Positions 1 through 6,157 of a stretch of 7,501 nt of DNA are shown piece by piece. Made by a program: the position numbers and the translations under genes. The notes under the pieces are model-generated. The model made no database searches. It was not told the origin of the DNA and worked only from the letters and a program-made list of their open reading frames with translations. Numbering within the stretch: the stretch's first letter is position 1; the number at the start of each line of letters is the position of its first letter. Origin of the DNA: Bacillota bacterium (GTDB lineage: Bacteria > Bacillota > Clostridia > Peptostreptococcales > Anaerovoracaceae); the NCBI GenBank assembly GCA_017431395.1, contig JAFRLD010000122.1, positions 1-7,501 of the forward strand, in the 5' to 3' direction.

Positions 1-36
1 GAGAGCGCGATCAAAGAAGAATGCGGATGCTGCTAA
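1..36 (+). CDS. 3' end of an unidentified upstream gene (partial)
   Basis: Frame 1 is open from the window edge to a TAA at 34-36 and reads ESAIKEECGCC. I chose this frame because its codons (GAG, AGC, GCG, ATC, GAA, TGC) match those used in the genes downstream; frames 2 and 3 also stop soon (TGA at 56-58 and 51-53) but use AGA, CGA and TCA. A terminator follows about 45 nt later, which fits a gene ending here. The Cys-rich tail (CGCC) might bind metal or form disulfides, but 11 residues do not allow a family to be named. Confidence 0.35.
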   Translation, partial: ESAIKEECGCC

Positions 37-78
37 TTGCGAAGCATGCGTGATCTGAAGATCCATCGAATTGATTAG

Positions 79-118
79 AAGAAGGGGCTGTTACTCAAAT
101 GCAACAGCTCCTTTTGCT
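79..118 (+). terminator. Intrinsic terminator of the upstream gene
   Basis: GGGGCTGTT (84-92) pairs with AACAGCTCC (103-111) over nine positions, one of them a G-U wobble, around a 10-nt loop. It is followed by TTTTGCTT. The A residues before the stem can also pair with the T-run. It separates the upstream gene from the PTS-like gene, so that gene needs its own promoter. Confidence 0.8.
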
Positions 119-124
119 TACCCT

Positions 125-250
125 AACCCGGTGATTGGCGAACGGAGCGAAGCCAGAACCGTGGTAGGTCAGCCGCCAGAGCGGTCGAAATCTTTGATTT
201 CGGGTACCGCGGGACGGCGGGAAGGCTCAAAACCCGGTGATAGACGAAGG
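125..250. repeat. Direct repeat (106-bp period) bounding a hairpin-rich spacer
   Basis: AACCCGGTGAT occurs at 125-135 and again at 231-241. The similarity extends to 125-144 against 231-250, with 17 of 20 positions identical. Between the copies lies an imperfect hairpin: CCGCC (173-177) with GGCGG (216-220), GCGGT (181-185) with ACCGC (206-210), and GAAATC (187-192) with GATTTC (196-201) around a TTT loop. A smaller hairpin pairs CGGT (129-132) with ACCG (158-161) and TGGC (136-139) with GCCA (152-155). The stretch lies after a terminator and before the next promoter, so it need not be transcribed. It could be one and a bit units of a dispersed intergenic repeat, or paired regulator sites; the second copy ends 7 bp before the -35 box. 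Confidence 0.5.
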
Positions 251-256
251 CATGTC

Positions 257-286
257 TTGACACCTGTATAGACGATTTGTTACAAT
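257..286 (+). promoter_or_regulatory. Sigma-A-type promoter of the PTS EIIC-like gene
   Basis: TTGACA (257-262) is a perfect -35 box, 18 bp from the -10 box TACAAT (281-286), which also carries the TG extension at 278-279. The predicted start is near 293, giving a leader of about 60 nt. An 11-bp palindrome, CGAAAATTTCG (295-305), lies directly on the predicted start and could be an operator. Confidence 0.8.
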
Positions 287-312
287 TGGTGCGACGAAAA
301 TTTCGGAAGAGT

Positions 313-330
313 GGGGCCGGTAACGGCTCC
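313..330 (+). promoter_or_regulatory. GNRA-capped hairpin in the 5' leader
   Basis: GGGGCCG (313-319) pairs with CGGCTCC (324-330) over seven base pairs, one a G-U wobble, closed by a GTAA tetraloop. It ends six nt before the ribosome binding site (337-342). There is no U-tract, so it is not a terminator. It may stabilise the mRNA 5' end or affect ribosome access; this is inference. Confidence 0.45.
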
Positions 331-352
331 CTGCAGAAAGGAACCCTGGATC

Positions 353-1435
353 ATGGGACAGGAATCATTAGAAAAAGTCAGTTTTCTGAAGAGAAAAGAT
401 ATTGAGATCTCCGGCAAGCGCTATCAGCAGGACGCCATGTCCGCGATGGCACTTGGGTTATTCGCGACGCTCCTTATGGGAACGATCCTGGATGTGCTCG
501 GCACTCAGTCGGCGGTCCTCTTTGGGGAGAATGCCGTTTCCGCATTTCTGGTAGAGATCGCGGCGATCGCCAAGAATATGATGATCATGGGCGCCGGCAT
601 CGGTGTAGCTGTAGCAACTGCACTGAAGGCACCGCCGCTGGTCATCTATTCCAGTGCTGCGGTGGGAGCCATGGGCGCGACGCTGACGGGATTCGGTATA
701 GAAGCTGCCGGAGGACCGGCGGGCGCATTCGTTGCGGTAGCGGTCGGTGCGGAATTCGGTAAGATGGTCTCTAAAGAGACAAAGGTGGATATCCTGGTCA
801 CCCCGGGCGTCACCCTGCTTGCCGGAGGGATCGCTGCCAAACTGGTCGGCCCGGCGGTCGGCTGGTGCCTGGTCAAGCTGGGCGAGTTGATCATGGTCGC
901 CACGGAATGGCAGCCGTTCTTCTTCGGCGTCTTCATCGCGGTCATCGTGGGCCTGTGCCTGACGGCTCCGATCTCCAGCGCGGCGATCTGCGTCATGATG
1001 CAGTTGTCCGGTCTTGCGGCCGGTGCGGCCACCGTCGGATGCTGTGCACAGATGGTCGGGTTTGCCGTTGCGAGTTTTCGTGAGAACGGGATCGGTGGAC
1101 TGGTGGCACAGGGCATCGGGACCTCCATGCTGCAGGTATCCAATATCATCAAACATCCATGGATCCTCGTGCCTCCGACTTTGGCGGGTGCGATCATCGG
1201 ACCGCTCTCCACATGCGTCTTCCATATGACCAATATCCCGATCGGTGCCGGCATGGGGACCTGCGGGTTCGTCGGATCCATCGGGACCTTCACGGATATG
1301 GGATTTTCAATGATCGTGCTGTGGAAGGTACTGCTTCTGCACATCGCATTACCGGCGGTTTTGGCCTTTATTATCGACCGGATCATGCGCAAAATGGGCT
1401 TGATCAAAGACGGCGATTACAAACTGGATCTTTAG
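353..1435 (+). CDS. PTS EIIC-like membrane protein, PfoR type
   Basis: A 360-residue polytopic membrane protein of the stand-alone PTS_EIIC_2 type, the group that includes the PfoR-like putative toxin regulators. After a short charged N-terminus (residues 1-25) come many hydrophobic segments, roughly eight to ten. Gly-rich loops such as GAGMGTCGFVG and the conserved HPWILVPPTLAGAIIGPLST (268-287) are typical of the group. I chose the ATG at 353 because AAAGGA (337-342) lies 10 nt before it; an in-frame GTG at 311 would put the leader hairpin inside the coding region. It is monocistronic, with its own promoter and no IIA, IIB or sugar-metabolism neighbour, so the substrate is unknown. PfoR-type proteins were first linked to toxin gene control in Clostridium perfringens, but transport and regulation are both unproven here. 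Confidence 0.82.
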   Translation: MGQESLEKVSFLKRKDIEISGKRYQQDAMSAMALGLFATLLMGTILDVLGTQSAVLFGENAVSAFLVEIAAIAKNMMIMGAGIGVAVATALKAPPLVIYSSAAVGAMGATLTGFGIEAAGGPAGAFVAVAVGAEFGKMVSKETKVDILVTPGVTLLAGGIAAKLVGPAVGWCLVKLGELIMVATEWQPFFFGVFIAVIVGLCLTAPISSAAICVMMQLSGLAAGAATVGCCAQMVGFAVASFRENGIGGLVAQGIGTSMLQVSNIIKHPWILVPPTLAGAIIGPLSTCVFHMTNIPIGAGMGTCGFVGSIGTFTDMGFSMIVLWKVLLLHIALPAVLAFIIDRIMRKMGLIKDGDYKLDL

Positions 1436-1469
1436 GGTCAACGTTTTTTGGGGAAACCGCAGAATTGTC

Positions 1470-1498
1470 TTGCTTTTTAAAGATTCATAGAATATAAT
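1470..1498 (+). promoter_or_regulatory. Sigma-A-type promoter inside the gap (candidate sRNA promoter)
   Basis: TTGCTT (1470-1475) lies exactly 17 bp from a perfect TATAAT (1493-1498). The predicted start is at about 1502-1505. No ORF with a ribosome binding site follows before the terminator at 1556, so the transcript would be non-coding or an attenuated leader. Confidence 0.65.
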
Positions 1499-1504
1499 GA
1501 CATT

Positions 1505-1588
1505 GTGGTTATCCCCCTGATAACCTCATTAATCTCTAATCCCAATACCCCTTTTAACAAAAGAGACCATTAGGTCTCTTTTGTTTTG
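1505..1588 (+). ncRNA. Candidate small RNA with C-rich unpaired segments
   Basis: Between a good promoter and a perfect terminator lies a transcript of about 83 nt. It begins with hairpin GGTTATC (1507-1513) and GATAACC (1519-1525), seven perfect pairs with a CCCCT loop. A pyrimidine-rich stretch with little pairing follows (1526-1555), carrying TCCC and TACCCC, and then the terminator stem. C-rich unpaired motifs in a short, terminator-ended RNA are the hallmark of trans-acting sRNAs such as RsaE/RoxS, which bind G-rich ribosome binding sites. I do not claim homology to those. The alternative is an attenuator leader for the exonuclease gene just downstream. Confidence 0.5.
1556..1588 (+). 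terminator. Perfect intrinsic terminator between the EIIC-like gene and the exonuclease operon
   Basis: AACAAAAGAGACC (1556-1568) pairs perfectly with GGTCTCTTTTGTT (1573-1585) around an ATTA loop; the 3' arm and following bases are T-rich. It would end the candidate sRNA. It may also end the EIIC-like transcript, for which I see no closer terminator. Confidence 0.88.
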
Positions 1589-1597
1589 TGGTATACT
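1589..1597 (+). promoter_or_regulatory. Extended -10 promoter of the exonuclease-proAC operon
   Basis: TGGTATACT is an extended -10 element (TG at 1589-1590, TATACT at 1592-1597) directly after the terminator. No good -35 box is visible, as is common with extended -10 promoters. Transcription would start at about 1603-1605, on the ATG of the exonuclease gene (1604). Confidence 0.55.
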
Positions 1598-1603
1598 TCT
1601 ATC

Positions 1604-2629
1604 ATGGAACACATTAAAGTCTCGTCAAAACACAAAGAATATACAAGCGTTTTCTGGCAGCAGTATTTCAAAAACCGTTCCGTAGGCGTCCTCGATATAG
1701 AGACTACAGGACTGTCCCGGGAGAGGTGCCATTTTATTCTGGGCGGGTTATACGACCCCCGGGAAAGTACGCTGCATCAGATCTTCGCAGATCATATTGA
1801 GGAGGAGGCCGAGGCGCTTGCCGCCTTCATGGAGCTGACCGAGCGGTTCGATGTCGTAGTGACTTATAACGGCAGGCATTTCGATCTGCCATTTCTCGCA
1901 GAGCGCATCCATAGGACAGGCCTCGGCAGGAGAGAGGGAGCGACTGTCCTTCCTTATAGCGGCTATGATCTGGACCTCTATCAGGTCGTGAACGGCCATT
2001 CCCCGATCCGCAGGCTTCTTCCCAATCTCAGGCAAAAGACCGTCGAAAGCTACATGGGCCTATGGACGGACCGCAGCGACGAGATCTCCGGGGCTGAGAG
2101 CGTGGAGCTATACATGCACTATATGCAGACGAAGGATCCCGAGGCGCGCCGGCAGATCCTGCTCCACAACAGCGACGATGTGCTGCAGCTGACCAGACTC
2201 ATCCCGGTCATCGAGAAGAGCGACTTTCACAGGGCGATGCACCGCATGGGATTTCCGGCCGGTTCTCCGGAGCTTCGCTGGCAGGTACGGCAGATCCGTT
2301 TCCAGAAGGACCGGATCGGGGTCGAAGGGACCCAGGGGGGACGCCGGATCTCCTACCGGGGCTATCAGCTCGGGGAGTTTCCGATGCATACCCTCTTCGA
2401 TGCAAAGGCTGGTTCGTTTCAGATGGAGATCCCGATCGTGCGGCAGGGGGGGATCGCCGCCGTGGATTTGAGAATCGCCGGTATAGATGAAAAGAAATTT
2501 GAAAAATACCCGGGATTTGGAAGTGGTTTCCTTGTGGTAGAGGACCGTGATGGAGTAAAATATAGAGAAGTGAATCTGATGGTTCAGGAAATCATAGCAT
2601 TATTTGAGGAAACGATCAAATGGACTTAA
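1604..2629 (+). CDS. YprB-like DEDD-family 3'-5' exonuclease (RNase H-like fold)
   Basis: A 341-residue protein with a DEDD exonuclease core. Exo I is LDIETTGL with D31 and E33; Exo II is TYNGRHFDLPF with D94; Exo III is HNSDDVLQL with D192 (or D191). These acidic residues bind the two metal ions that cleave phosphodiester bonds. The pattern matches the predicted exonucleases of the YprB type; whether the substrate is DNA or RNA is not known from sequence. The C-terminal third (after about residue 220) shows no motif I recognise and may bind substrate. I chose the ATG at 1604 because the upstream TTG at 1586 lies inside the terminator tail and promoter. No ribosome binding site precedes it, so translation may be leaderless. 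It overlaps proA by 10 nt and heads the five-gene run. Confidence 0.85.
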   Translation: MEHIKVSSKHKEYTSVFWQQYFKNRSVGVLDIETTGLSRERCHFILGGLYDPRESTLHQIFADHIEEEAEALAAFMELTERFDVVVTYNGRHFDLPFLAERIHRTGLGRREGATVLPYSGYDLDLYQVVNGHSPIRRLLPNLRQKTVESYMGLWTDRSDEISGAESVELYMHYMQTKDPEARRQILLHNSDDVLQLTRLIPVIEKSDFHRAMHRMGFPAGSPELRWQVRQIRFQKDRIGVEGTQGGRRISYRGYQLGEFPMHTLFDAKAGSFQMEIPIVRQGGIAAVDLRIAGIDEKKFEKYPGFGSGFLVVEDRDGVKYREVNLMVQEIIALFEETIKWT

Positions 2630-3894
2630 AGCAAAATATCAAACAGGTAAAGACAAGCAGTTATGTCCTGGCGGCTTTGCCGGAGGAGGTCCGGAACAAG
2701 GCGCTGGACGCGGTAAATGAAGCACTGGTCTCCAGAGAGAAAGAGATCCTGGAGGCGAACGAAATGGATCTTGAACGGGCGGAGGCGGTGCAGCTTGCCG
2801 GGCCGCTGCTCAGCAGGCTCCGGTTCGACCGTAAGAAGATCCACGGCTGCATCGACGGGATCAATGATCTTATCGATATGGACGACCCGCTGTTCAGAGT
2901 ACTTCTTGAGCGGGAGCTCGACACCGGGCTGGTCCTGACGAAGGAGACGTGTCCGATCGGAGTCATCGGTGTCATCTTCGAATCCAGACCGGATGCGCTC
3001 GTGCAGATCGCCAGCCTTTGCATCAAGAGCGGCAACGGCATCATCCTCAAAGGGGGCAGCGAGGCCAGAGCGACCAACCGGATCCTGTTTGACACCATCT
3101 ATGAGGCTGCGGTAGGGGCAGGGCTGCCGGAAGGGTTTGCCCAGCTGATCGAAGACCGGGCAGGGATCGATGAACTGCTGCAGTGCCACGAGGATGTGGA
3201 CCTGATCATCCCGCGCGGATCGAACAGCTTCGTCCGTTATATAATGGATAATACGAATATCCCGGTCATGGGACATGCGGACGGCATCTGTCATGTATAT
3301 GTGGACGGGGCGGCGCTGATCGGCAAGGCCGTTCCGATCATCATCGACTCGAAGACCCAGTACCCTGCGGCTTGCAATGCGGCAGAGACCCTGCTGGTGC
3401 ATAGCGCCATCGCGGACGTGCTCATTCCGGCGCTGGCAGATGCGGCGGGGGCGAAGATCGAGCTGCGCGGAGATGAACGCACCGTTCAGCTGATCGGATG
3501 CGAAACGGCTTCCGAAGAGGACTACAGCACGGAGTATCTGGACAACATCCTTTCGATCCGCATCGTCGAGTCCATCGATGAAGCGATCGAACATATCAAC
3601 CGGTACGGATCCCATCATACGGACAGCATCGTGACAGAAGACGCGAATTCCGCGGCGAAGTTCATGGCACTCGTTGACTCGGCAGGAGTCTACCAGAACT
3701 GCTCCACCCGGTTCGCGGACGGATACCGGTATGGCTTCGGCGCCGAGGTAGGGATCAGCACCGGCAAGCTTCACGCGCGGGGGCCGGTCGGACTGGACGG
3801 GCTCGTGACCTACAAATACAAACTGGTTGGTGACGGACATATCGTAGCAGACTATGCGAGCGGGGCGTCACAGTTCAAGTTCAAAGATCTATAA
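2620..3894 (+). CDS. proA: Gamma-glutamyl phosphate reductase
   Basis: A 424-residue cytosolic enzyme of the aldehyde dehydrogenase superfamily. It reduces gamma-glutamyl phosphate with NADPH to glutamate semialdehyde, the second step of proline synthesis. Family signatures: VIFESRPDALVQIA (from residue 118), the glycine-rich LKGGSEA (143-149), the catalytic thiol C252 in QYPAACNAAETLL, and FGAEVGISTGKLHARGPVG (373-391). Length is close to the usual 415-425. The start at 2620 lies in the last codons of the exonuclease gene, with GAGGA at 2606-2610, so translation is probably coupled. The partner kinase gene proB, often next to proA, is absent from this window. Confidence 0.97.
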   Translation: MDLKQNIKQVKTSSYVLAALPEEVRNKALDAVNEALVSREKEILEANEMDLERAEAVQLAGPLLSRLRFDRKKIHGCIDGINDLIDMDDPLFRVLLERELDTGLVLTKETCPIGVIGVIFESRPDALVQIASLCIKSGNGIILKGGSEARATNRILFDTIYEAAVGAGLPEGFAQLIEDRAGIDELLQCHEDVDLIIPRGSNSFVRYIMDNTNIPVMGHADGICHVYVDGAALIGKAVPIIIDSKTQYPAACNAAETLLVHSAIADVLIPALADAAGAKIELRGDERTVQLIGCETASEEDYSTEYLDNILSIRIVESIDEAIEHINRYGSHHTDSIVTEDANSAAKFMALVDSAGVYQNCSTRFADGYRYGFGAEVGISTGKLHARGPVGLDGLVTYKYKLVGDGHIVADYASGASQFKFKDL

Positions 3895-3919
3895 AACAGA
3901 AATAATGGAGGAACGGAAC

Positions 3920-4735
3920 ATGAAAGCAGGGTTTATAGGAGTTGGAAATATGGGCGGCGCGATCCTGACCGGATACGCGGCATCACCACAGGGCAAAAAA
4001 GATCGGATCATGATCTATGACAAGAATCAGAAACTGTGTGAACAGCGGCTGAAGGAAGTCCCGCATGGTTCCATGACCAATGATCTGAAGGATCTCGTCA
4101 GGGGATCGGAAGTGATCGTTCTGGGTGTGAAGCCGCAGGTCATGGAGGAGGTCCTGGAGGAGATGGCGAAGTGCTATACCCCGGATAAGCTGGTGATCTC
4201 TATGGCGGCCGGCATCAATCTCGCGTTTCTCCGTAAATACCTCGGCCAGGACGCGAAACTCATCCGGATCATGCCGAATACACCGGCACAGGTCGGAGAG
4301 GGAATGATCGCGATGTGCCCGGGAGACGGGCTGAGCCTCAAGCAGCTGATGGATGCGGAGGTGATCCTGAAATCGGTCGGCAAAGTAGAAGAAGTTCCTG
4401 AGTCACTGCTTGACTGCGTGATCGGCGTCAGCGGCAGCAGCCCGGCGTATACATTTATGTATATCGAGGCACTGACACAGGCGGCGGTAAACAACGGGAT
4501 GAACCTGCAGCAGGCAAGGACCTTCGCGGCGCAGTCGGTACTTGGAGCGGCAAAGCTGGTGATGGAGAGCGAGGAGAGCCTCGAACAGCTCCGCATCAAC
4601 GTCTGCTCACCGGGAGGGACGACCATTGAGGCTGTGAAATGTCTGGAAGCCAACGGATTCATGGAAGATGTCCGGGAGGCGTTCCAGGCGGCGGTCGACC
4701 GTTCGAAGGAAATGACCAGGCAGAAGGGAGAATGA
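3920..4735 (+). CDS. proC: Pyrroline-5-carboxylate reductase
   Basis: A 271-residue enzyme that performs the last step of proline synthesis, reducing pyrroline-5-carboxylate to L-proline with NAD(P)H. The N-terminal Rossmann motif is GFIGVGNMGGA (4-14); MPNTP (118-122), GVSGSSPAY (169-177) and the C-terminal SPGGTTIEAV (from 230) are P5C reductase signatures. Length is normal for the family. The ATG at 3920 is preceded by GGAGGA (3907-3912) at 7 nt, which rules against the longer reading frame from 3854 that runs into proA. It follows proA by 25 nt. With ProA it covers the pathway after the kinase step. Confidence 0.97.
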   Translation: MKAGFIGVGNMGGAILTGYAASPQGKKDRIMIYDKNQKLCEQRLKEVPHGSMTNDLKDLVRGSEVIVLGVKPQVMEEVLEEMAKCYTPDKLVISMAAGINLAFLRKYLGQDAKLIRIMPNTPAQVGEGMIAMCPGDGLSLKQLMDAEVILKSVGKVEEVPESLLDCVIGVSGSSPAYTFMYIEALTQAAVNNGMNLQQARTFAAQSVLGAAKLVMESEESLEQLRINVCSPGGTTIEAVKCLEANGFMEDVREAFQAAVDRSKEMTRQKGE

Positions 4736-4739
4736 TCTT

Positions 4740-5270
4740 ATGATCTTTGAAGAAAAACGTGTGAACAGCCGCAGGATCTACGAGGGCGCCATACTCAACG
4801 TCCGTGTGGATACCGTGACGGCGAAAAAAGGGCATGCATATAGAGAAATCATCGAGCATAACGGGGCTGTCGCGGCGGTAGCGCTTACGGAGGATGACAA
4901 GGTCATCATGGTCCGTCAGTATCGCTATGCGTGTGACAGCGTTGTTCTGGAGCTGCCGGCCGGTAAGATCGATAAGGATGAGAAGGATCCGCAGGCGGCC
5001 ATGAGCAGAGAGCTGAAGGAAGAAACCGGCTATTCCGCAGGCAGGGTGAAGTATCTTGGCTGCATCAATCCGAGCGTGGCTTATTCGGAAGAGGTGATCC
5101 ATCTCTATCTGATGACCGGGCTCGTACCGGGCCTGCAGTCGCTGGATGATGATGAGGCTCTTGAGGTGGAACTGATCCCCTTCGATGAGGTGTACCGGAT
5201 GGCGGCAGAAGGGGAACTGACCGATGCCAAGACCATTGCCGGAATATTTATGGCGAAGCATCAGAGGTAA
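4740..5270 (+). CDS. NUDIX hydrolase, probable ADP-ribose pyrophosphatase
   Basis: A 176-residue NUDIX protein resembling NudF-type ADP-ribose pyrophosphatases, which split ADP-ribose into AMP and ribose 5-phosphate. The Nudix box runs from G75 through E81 to RELKEETGY (90-98), with the metal-binding glutamates E91, E94 and E95 in place. There is one extra residue between E81 and R90 (eight instead of seven). The upstream strand VRQYRYA and the ELPAGKID lead-in are typical of this subgroup. The start at 4740 lies four nt after proC stops, and AAGGGAG (4724-4730) inside the end of proC is its ribosome binding site. The substrate assignment is by resemblance only. Confidence 0.88.
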   Translation: MIFEEKRVNSRRIYEGAILNVRVDTVTAKKGHAYREIIEHNGAVAAVALTEDDKVIMVRQYRYACDSVVLELPAGKIDKDEKDPQAAMSRELKEETGYSAGRVKYLGCINPSVAYSEEVIHLYLMTGLVPGLQSLDDDEALEVELIPFDEVYRMAAEGELTDAKTIAGIFMAKHQR

Positions 5271-5275
5271 ACGTA

Positions 5276-6157
5276 ATGTATACAGATGATTTTATAGAAT
5301 ATCTGAGAAAAGAAAAAAGAATGGCGAACAATTCCTGTGATGCCTACCGGAGAGATGTGTCGGAATTCGTTTCCTTCGAAGCTGCCCGGGGCATCACGGA
5401 TGTGACACAGAGTTCGAGTACGGAGATGGTGGCCTGGCTGCATCAGCTAAAAGAAAAAGGCCGTTCCGCCTCTACGGTCAACCGCAAGGTCGCTTCCGTC
5501 CGGGCGTTTTACCGGTATTTGATGGAGAAGGGTTTCGTCTCTTCGGATCCGACTTCAGGGATCCGTTCCCCGAAGATCGAGCGAAAGGAGATCGAATACC
5601 TGACGATCCAAGAGATCGACCGCCTGCTCGAAAGTCCGGACGATTCCGTCCGGGGCGTCCGGGACAGGGCGATCCTGGAGGTGCTCTACGCGACCGGGAT
5701 CCGGGTCAGCGAGCTGATCGACATGGATCTGGACAGCATCAATCTGCGGATGGGCTTCGTCACCTGCGACGGGGAAGGCAGCAGGGCCAGGATCATTCCG
5801 CTGGGACGGCCGGCCAGGGCGGCGCTTGAGAATTACATCTCGGACGCTCGTGTCCAGCTGGTTCGCGACCGGACGGATGAGCAGGCGCTGTTCGTCAACC
5901 AGTACGGACGCCGGATCACCCGGCAGGGTCTGTGGAAGATCCTGAAGGACTATGGGGAGAAGGCGCAGCTGGAACACAGCCTGACGCCGCACACGCTTCG
6001 GAATTCCTTCGCAGTCCATATGCTGCAGAACGGGGCAGACCTTAAATCTCTGCAGGAGCTCATGGGCCACGATGACATCACCGCCACACAGGTGTATTTA
6101 TCCGCGACCAAGAGCCGGCTCAAGGATGTTTATGACAGGGCGCACCCCAGAGCTTAA
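5276..6157 (+). CDS. xerD: XerD-type tyrosine recombinase with Glu at the catalytic Lys position
   Basis: A 293-residue tyrosine recombinase (E. coli XerD: 298). The N-terminal SAM-like DNA-binding domain spans about residues 1-100 and the catalytic domain 105-293. Catalytic residues are R143 (ATGIRVSEL), H239 and R242 (HTLR), H265 (LMGHDDI) and Y274 (ATQVY). Each falls exactly five below the E. coli XerD number (148, 244, 247, 270, 279). At the position of the catalytic Lys (172 in E. coli) this protein has E167 in DGEGSRARIIPLG, where the family reads GKGxKxR. N243 also replaces the His usual in LRHSF. The tail DRAHPRA is typical of XerD. The start at 5276 has AGAGG (5263-5267) at 8 nt and lies five nt after the NUDIX gene. 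XerD normally resolves chromosome dimers at dif with XerC; no XerC or dif is seen here. Confidence 0.9.
   Translation: MYTDDFIEYLRKEKRMANNSCDAYRRDVSEFVSFEAARGITDVTQSSSTEMVAWLHQLKEKGRSASTVNRKVASVRAFYRYLMEKGFVSSDPTSGIRSPKIERKEIEYLTIQEIDRLLESPDDSVRGVRDRAILEVLYATGIRVSELIDMDLDSINLRMGFVTCDGEGSRARIIPLGRPARAALENYISDARVQLVRDRTDEQALFVNQYGRRITRQGLWKILKDYGEKAQLEHSLTPHTLRNSFAVHMLQNGADLKSLQELMGHDDITATQVYLSATKSRLKDVYDRAHPRA

Noticed and set aside
203..212. GGTACCGCGG, resembling the T-box core
   Set aside because: The full T-box core (AGGGTGGNACCGCG) is not present, there is no Specifier-loop stem or following terminator, and the next gene is not an amino-acid gene or a synthetase. The bases are explained by the local hairpin.
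71..271. 66-codon ORF (TTG start) in the first spacer
   Set aside because: It runs through the terminator and both repeat copies and reaches past the -35 box, with no ribosome binding site. Its Arg- and Ser-rich translation reflects the repeat.
311..352. GTG start 42 nt upstream for the EIIC-like protein
   Set aside because: It would place the 7-bp leader hairpin in the coding region and lacks an SD; the ATG at 353 has one.
458..1225. 255-codon and 253-codon antisense ORFs over the EIIC-like gene
   Set aside because: Long antisense ORFs are common opposite GC-biased codons. Neither has an SD or recognisable motif, and the + strand protein has clear family motifs.
2626..3840. 404-codon antisense ORF over proA
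   Set aside because: It mirrors proA codon structure, is rich in Arg, Asp and Val and has no family resemblance; proA is certain.
3854..3919. Longer N-terminus for ProC
   Set aside because: It overlaps proA, and adds residues not found in ProC; the ATG at 3920 has a strong SD and begins at the usual Rossmann strand.
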